Positions 5,579 to 8,664 of a DNA stretch of 8,664 nucleotides are shown one piece after another. This DNA is from Planctomycetota bacterium (GTDB lineage Bacteria > Planctomycetota > Phycisphaerae > FEN-1346). The position numbers and the translations under genes were made by a program. Positions within the stretch are counted from its first letter, which is position 1. Each line of letters begins with the position of its first letter. The notes below the pieces were generated by a model that was not told where the DNA came from, did no database searches, and saw only the letters and a list, made by a program, of their open reading frames with translations. Location of the stretch: positions 1-8,664 of the forward strand of contig JAPLMO010000043.1 of NCBI GenBank assembly GCA_026386995.1, given 5' to 3'.

Positions 5579-6877
5579 ATGTGGAAAGTGACAATCGAAG
5601 GCATTAGATGCTTCAAGACGAGGCAGGAGGTCCCCTTGGCCCCCTTGACGCTTCTCGTCGGGGAGAACAGCACGGGCAAGTCGACTTTTCTGGCGGTTAC
5701 GCGAATCCTGTGGGATCTTATGGCCAGTGAAGTTGAGCCGAATTTCAACGAAGAGCCATTCGACCTCGGCGCCTTTGACAACATAGCAAACTACACGGGC
5801 GGGCGAAAAGGAAGGGCGAAATCTTTTCACATTGGAGTCGAATTCGCCAACGGGTTCGGCGATGAGACACAGGACGCGAACATCCGCCTCCTGGCCACAT
5901 TTGGGGAGGAAAGAGGCCAGCCGGCTATTCAGCGCACAATCGTCAGATCAGGGAACTATCGCATAGAGGCAACGCGCGCAAAGGAATCGCCCGAGACTGT
6001 CTATACGGTGGCCGTGGGAGACAGGAAGCAGCAGTTAAAGTGGGACGATGCCCAAGCCCCCCCCTTTCCGCTTGCTCTTAGGTATGGGATGCACCTGTTC
6101 CGAAAGAACATGTCCCCTGGCGAAAAGGATGGCGCGATACTGTCTGAAACAGAATTGAAGGCCCTTCAGCAACTCTCGATGTCCGCCTTCATGCCGCGCC
6201 GGCCTAGACCCTACGCATTCGCTCCCGTCCGCACGCGACCTAAGCGCACCTACGACCCAAGGAAAGAGACCCGGCGCCCGGAAGGCGAGCACGTGCCCAT
6301 GGTGCTGGCAAGGATGGTTTCCAGCAGTTCAGAAAAGACCGCGCAGTTTGCACAAGCCCTTTCACGCTTCGGACATGCTTGCGGCCTGTTCGAGAACGTG
6401 AAGGTCAGGCGTCTCGGCCCTAAAGCAAGCGACCCGTTTCAGATCGAGGTTAAGGTTTGGGGTCCCGCTTTCAGCCTTGTGGATGTTGGGTACGGAGTCA
6501 GCCAGTCTCTCCCCATACTTGTGGACAGTCTCTTGGGCGAGAAGGGCCAGATGTTCCTGATGCAGCAGCCGGAAGTGCATTTGCACCCCCGGGCACAGGC
6601 CGAACTTGGCACCTTCCTGGCCCATCTCGTCAAACAAGACGACAAGGCATTCCTTGTCGAGACGCACAGCGACTACCTCATCGACCGCGTTAGGATGGAC
6701 GTGCGCGACGGCATCGGCCTGCCCCATGACCAAGTGGTGATCCTGTACTTCCAGCGACACGGTACTGAAGTGCGGATCCATCCGCTATACCTCGACGAAC
6801 ACGGCAACATTCTTGACGCGCCCGCCGGCTATCGCGATTTCTTCTTGGATGAGGAACGCCGTTTCCTCGGAGCGTAA
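5579..6877 (+). CDS. AAA/ABC-type ATPase (AAA_15/AAA_21, OLD-like), partner of PIN protein
   Basis: The 432-residue protein is an ABC-class AAA ATPase of the type common in defence and toxin modules. Walker A is GENSTGKST (28-36). A signature-like stretch DVGYGVSQSLPIL spans 302-314. The Walker B region is MFLMQQPEVHLHP with Glu332. The switch histidine is in ETHSDYL (His363). The residue two before Pro in Walker B is Gln where many relatives have Glu, but the following Glu is kept. Residues 50-300 form the family-specific insert. The C-terminus (ILDAPAGYRDFFLDEE) resembles the ending of DUF3696-type ATPases. Unlike true OLD proteins it has no fused TOPRIM nuclease; the effector seems to be the PIN protein 3 bases downstream. 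Lower GC than its neighbours suggests transfer. Its trigger is unknown. The ATPase assignment is firm; a defence role is inference. Confidence 0.9.
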   Translation: MWKVTIEGIRCFKTRQEVPLAPLTLLVGENSTGKSTFLAVTRILWDLMASEVEPNFNEEPFDLGAFDNIANYTGGRKGRAKSFHIGVEFANGFGDETQDANIRLLATFGEERGQPAIQRTIVRSGNYRIEATRAKESPETVYTVAVGDRKQQLKWDDAQAPPFPLALRYGMHLFRKNMSPGEKDGAILSETELKALQQLSMSAFMPRRPRPYAFAPVRTRPKRTYDPRKETRRPEGEHVPMVLARMVSSSSEKTAQFAQALSRFGHACGLFENVKVRRLGPKASDPFQIEVKVWGPAFSLVDVGYGVSQSLPILVDSLLGEKGQMFLMQQPEVHLHPRAQAELGTFLAHLVKQDDKAFLVETHSDYLIDRVRMDVRDGIGLPHDQVVILYFQRHGTEVRIHPLYLDEHGNILDAPAGYRDFFLDEERRFLGA

Positions 6878-6880
6878 CGC

Positions 6881-7372
6881 ATGTGCGTCATCATTGATGC
6901 CAACCTTGCCGGCAAGGTGTTCGCGACACCCTGCGATGGCGACTTCCGGTCGATCTGGGAATGGGTGTTCGATAAGCGAAAACAGGGCTGTATTGTCTTC
7001 GGTGGTCATCTGGCCGAGGAACTTTGCAGGATCAGACGCGTGCGAGAAGGTGGCGCAAGGGCATTAAGTGAACTGAAGCGAGCCGGAAGGGCACACGAGA
7101 TACCCCGCGAACCCGTGGAACAAGAGGAGAGAGTCGTCAGATCACTGAGGACAGCAAGCGGCAAAAGACTCTGTAAGTCCAACGACCCTCACGTCGTCGC
7201 CCTTGCACGGCTCAGCGGTGCTCGTGTGCTATGTTCCGCCGACAAAACCCTGCATGCTGATTTCAAGAACCTCATGCTGGTGCCCAGGCCCAAGGGGCGA
7301 ATCTACCAGAATGCAAAGCACGCCTCGGTCCTGAGACACGATACCGGTTGTATGGGCGGCCTTCGGAAGTAA
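6881..7372 (+). CDS. PIN-domain protein, putative ribonuclease effector
   Basis: The 163-residue product starts MCVIIDANLAGKVF, the first strand of a PIN domain with Asp6. Other acidic positions expected for metal binding are Glu46/Glu47 (HLAEEL), Asp102 (SNDPHVVALARLSGARVLC) and Asp121 (SADKTL), with Asp127 nearby. PIN domains are Mg/Mn-dependent nucleases, usually ribonucleases, as in VapC toxins. This protein is longer than a typical VapC (about 130 residues), and no VapB-like antitoxin is adjacent. It begins 3 bases after the ATPase stop, with no separate promoter, so the two are probably co-transcribed and translationally coupled. The simplest model is an ATPase that controls or activates the nuclease. 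A C-terminal His/Cys-bearing tail (140-163) has no assigned role. The PIN fold is well supported; the substrate is unknown. Confidence 0.82.
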   Translation: MCVIIDANLAGKVFATPCDGDFRSIWEWVFDKRKQGCIVFGGHLAEELCRIRRVREGGARALSELKRAGRAHEIPREPVEQEERVVRSLRTASGKRLCKSNDPHVVALARLSGARVLCSADKTLHADFKNLMLVPRPKGRIYQNAKHASVLRHDTGCMGGLRK

Positions 7373-7514
7373 GAACAGAATCGGTTCTCGCGTTGCGGGG
7401 CTGGCGTGCAACCGGCTGGTGTACGCCGCCTTCTCCCTTCAGGGAAAGGGAACGCGAGCATACCCTCACACAATCTTTGCGGGTAATTTGCCTGGAACCA
7501 AACCGTTATTGCGT

Positions 7515-7537
7515 GCGTCAGAATTAGCGTCAGAATT
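7515..7537. repeat. 12-bp tandem repeat (GCGTCAGAATT), two copies
   Basis: GCGTCAGAATT occurs at 7515-7525 and 7527-7537. The preceding T gives TGCGTCAG (7514-7521), the same word that edges the first REPIN at 459-466. This hints that it belongs to the flank of a REPIN-type element. Confidence 0.55.
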
Positions 7538-7596
7538 GCGCTTGCATGCGGCGGCGTCCGAGTCTAATACTACAGCGCTACTTGGGCTCTCAGATT

Positions 7597-7654
7597 GTAG
7601 CGCGGGGGTTTATCCCCCGCGTGGTTCTTCGCGGGGCACAAGGCCCCGCGCTAC
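7597..7654. repeat. Second REPIN-like element (different family)
   Basis: Outer arms GTAGCGCGGGG (7597-7607) and CCCCGCGCTAC (7644-7654) are perfect 11-bp inverted repeats. Each half is a hairpin: CGCGGGGG, loop TTTAT, CCCCCGCG (7601-7621); and CGCGGGGC, loop ACAAG, GCCCCGCG (7630-7650). The layout of two inverted 8-9 bp hairpins with 5-base loops matches the element at 478-558, and the right-hand loop is ACAAG in both, although the stem sequences are unrelated. Confidence 0.75.
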
Positions 7655-7769
7655 GGCGCGTAAGTTTGGTTTCCGCAAGAGGTTGTGTTCATTGCCACGC
7701 AACAAGTGGCGCTGTAAAATCATTGTATAGAGAACTTCCACGAGGCAAGCGTCGCGCGAGGGTGATTGG

Positions 7770-8664
7770 ATGGCGATCTACGCGGTCTGCAAGTGCGGTA
7801 AGAAGTTCGGCTTCAAGAACGAGGCCGCGGGCCGGCAGGTCAAGTGCCCCGCCTGCGGGGCGATGATCGCGTTGCCCGGCGGCGCGGCTGCGCCCAAGGC
7901 GGAGGCCGAGCCCGAACTGACGTTTGCCCCTGACCCGAAAACCGGCCGCTCGCCGGCCGCCCAGCCGCCGCCCGAGGTGGACCTGGCCTTCGCGATGGAA
8001 CAGGCGGCCGCCTCCGCGCGTGCGGCCAGGCCCGTCCTGGCATCGAAGAAGGCCGCTCCTACGTCGCGCGTCGGCAAGAAGACCGTCCTCATGGCGGTCC
8101 TCGGCGTAGTGGGGGTCGCCGCCATAGCCGCCGTCATCGCGATACTGTGCGGCGTTTTGAGGAATCCGTGGGCGAGCGGGCCGGCGCAACCCGCCGACGT
8201 GCCGGTCGCGCCTGCAGCGCAGCGTGTGAGGCCGCGATTCGCAGAGGTCAGACTGTCGCCCAAAGACTACGTGGGCCAGACGGTGCAGTGGTACGGCGAG
8301 TTCCCGCTCTCCGCAGGGTCGCGCGTGATTTACATCGGGGCCAAGTCGTCCGACGGCCGCTCGACCTACCGCTTCATCGTTGATTACGGCCAGAGCGCAA
8401 CGGTGCCCGAAGGCCACGGCTACGTGACCGGCAAGGTTGCCGGCACGGAAAGAATCACAGAATCCGTGTCGCGCGGCGGGATGAGCCGCTCTGCGCTGAC
8501 GAACATGCCGCTCGTGAAAGAGGCGACGTTCGAGCCGGCTGGCGACCTCGCGGGCGGCCCGTCGCCGCTGGAGATCATCGAGGCTGCGCCGGCCATCTCC
8601 ACGGCAATCCAGCCCGCCCCGGCCGGCGAGCCCGAGACCGAGGCGCCGGCCGTCATGGTCGCCC
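7770..8664 (+). CDS. Zinc-ribbon single-pass membrane protein, C-terminus outside window
   Basis: The frame runs 298 codons to the window edge without a stop. It begins MAIYAVCKCGKKFGFK, with a zinc ribbon using Cys7, Cys9, Cys26 and Cys29 (CKCG...CPACG), the pattern typical of planctomycete proteins. An Ala/Pro-rich linker (35-100) follows, then one strong membrane segment (about 105-130, VLMAVLGVVGVAAIAAVIAI) and a periplasmic-side domain (155-255). That domain has strands such as TVQWYGEFPL and YVTGKVAG that suggest a small OB-like beta barrel; this is a guess. Beyond residue 255 it turns Pro/Glu/Ala-rich and probably disordered. GAGGGTGA (7758-7765) before the ATG at 7770 is a plausible ribosome site. 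The role is unknown; cytoplasmic zinc ribbon plus external domain suggests a membrane scaffold or sensor. Confidence 0.78.
   Translation, partial: MAIYAVCKCGKKFGFKNEAAGRQVKCPACGAMIALPGGAAAPKAEAEPELTFAPDPKTGRSPAAQPPPEVDLAFAMEQAAASARAARPVLASKKAAPTSRVGKKTVLMAVLGVVGVAAIAAVIAILCGVLRNPWASGPAQPADVPVAPAAQRVRPRFAEVRLSPKDYVGQTVQWYGEFPLSAGSRVIYIGAKSSDGRSTYRFIVDYGQSATVPEGHGYVTGKVAGTERITESVSRGGMSRSALTNMPLVKEATFEPAGDLAGGPSPLEIIEAAPAISTAIQPAPAGEPETEAPAVMVA

Larger units (their letters stand above)
7373..7769. other. Non-coding gap with tandem repeat and second REPIN
   Basis: This stretch follows the PIN gene. Frames across it (7419-7730, 7546-7866) look non-coding. It holds TCCCTT/AAGGGA (7434-7451, a weak hairpin), a 12-bp tandem repeat and the REPIN at 7597-7654. 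No clear terminator with a T-run follows the PIN gene. Confidence 0.55.

Noticed and set aside
5431..7660. Insertion-site duplication flanking the ATPase-PIN module
   Set aside because: CGGGTAGGGT is repeated only on the left side. I found only a 7-base match (CCCTCAC) on the right, which is within chance.
7689..8417. 242-codon minus-strand open frame
   Set aside because: It is antisense to the zinc-ribbon membrane protein, whose Cys pattern, membrane segment and ribosome site make the plus-strand reading clearly the real one.
1..8664. CRISPR array, rRNA, tRNA or riboswitch
   Set aside because: No regularly spaced repeats with unique spacers, no cloverleaf or rRNA core sequences, and no conserved riboswitch core were seen on either strand.

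Overview
This is a GC-rich chromosomal fragment, probably from an uncultured planctomycete-like bacterium (Phycisphaerae or a relative). The grounds are indirect. Two membrane proteins carry the N-terminal CxC...CPxCG-type zinc ribbon that is common in that phylum. There are several lipoproteins, large non-coding gaps, and GC-rich REPIN-type palindromes. No rRNA, tRNA or marker gene is present, so this placement is inference.

Layout: (1) 1-216, minus strand: start of a basic helical protein cut by the window edge. (2) 217-676: non-coding, holding a REPIN/MITE-like palindrome. (3) 677-1225, minus strand: a thioredoxin-fold lipoprotein whose frame is interrupted by one TGA exactly where the first Cys of the CxxC motif should be (UPAC). 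It is followed by a hairpin that fits a bacterial SECIS element, so this is best read as an unannotated selenoprotein. (4) 1226-2184: about 960 bases without a credible gene but full of palindromes, including two copies of a 36-bp palindromic repeat bracketing an AT-rich segment. (5) 2185-2811, minus strand: an unrecognised lipoprotein with its own promoter. (6) 3019-3903: zinc-ribbon plus bacterial-PH membrane protein. (7) 3997-5430: family GH4 NAD/metal-dependent alpha-glycosidase (MelA/AglA-like). Genes 6 and 7 are each preceded by the same hairpin with compensatory base changes. (8) 5579-7372: a tight two-gene module, an AAA/ABC-type ATPase and a PIN-domain putative nuclease, of visibly lower GC than its neighbours and probably a transferred defence or toxin module. 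(9) 7373-7769: non-coding, with a short tandem repeat and a second REPIN. (10) 7770 to the end: a zinc-ribbon single-pass membrane protein, cut by the window edge.

The genes do not form one pathway. The GH4 enzyme is cytoplasmic alpha-glycoside catabolism. The thioredoxin-like selenoprotein and the unknown lipoprotein act outside the cytoplasmic membrane. The ATPase-PIN pair is an independent accessory cassette. The most notable items are the candidate selenoprotein with its SECIS-like hairpin and the ATPase-PIN module.
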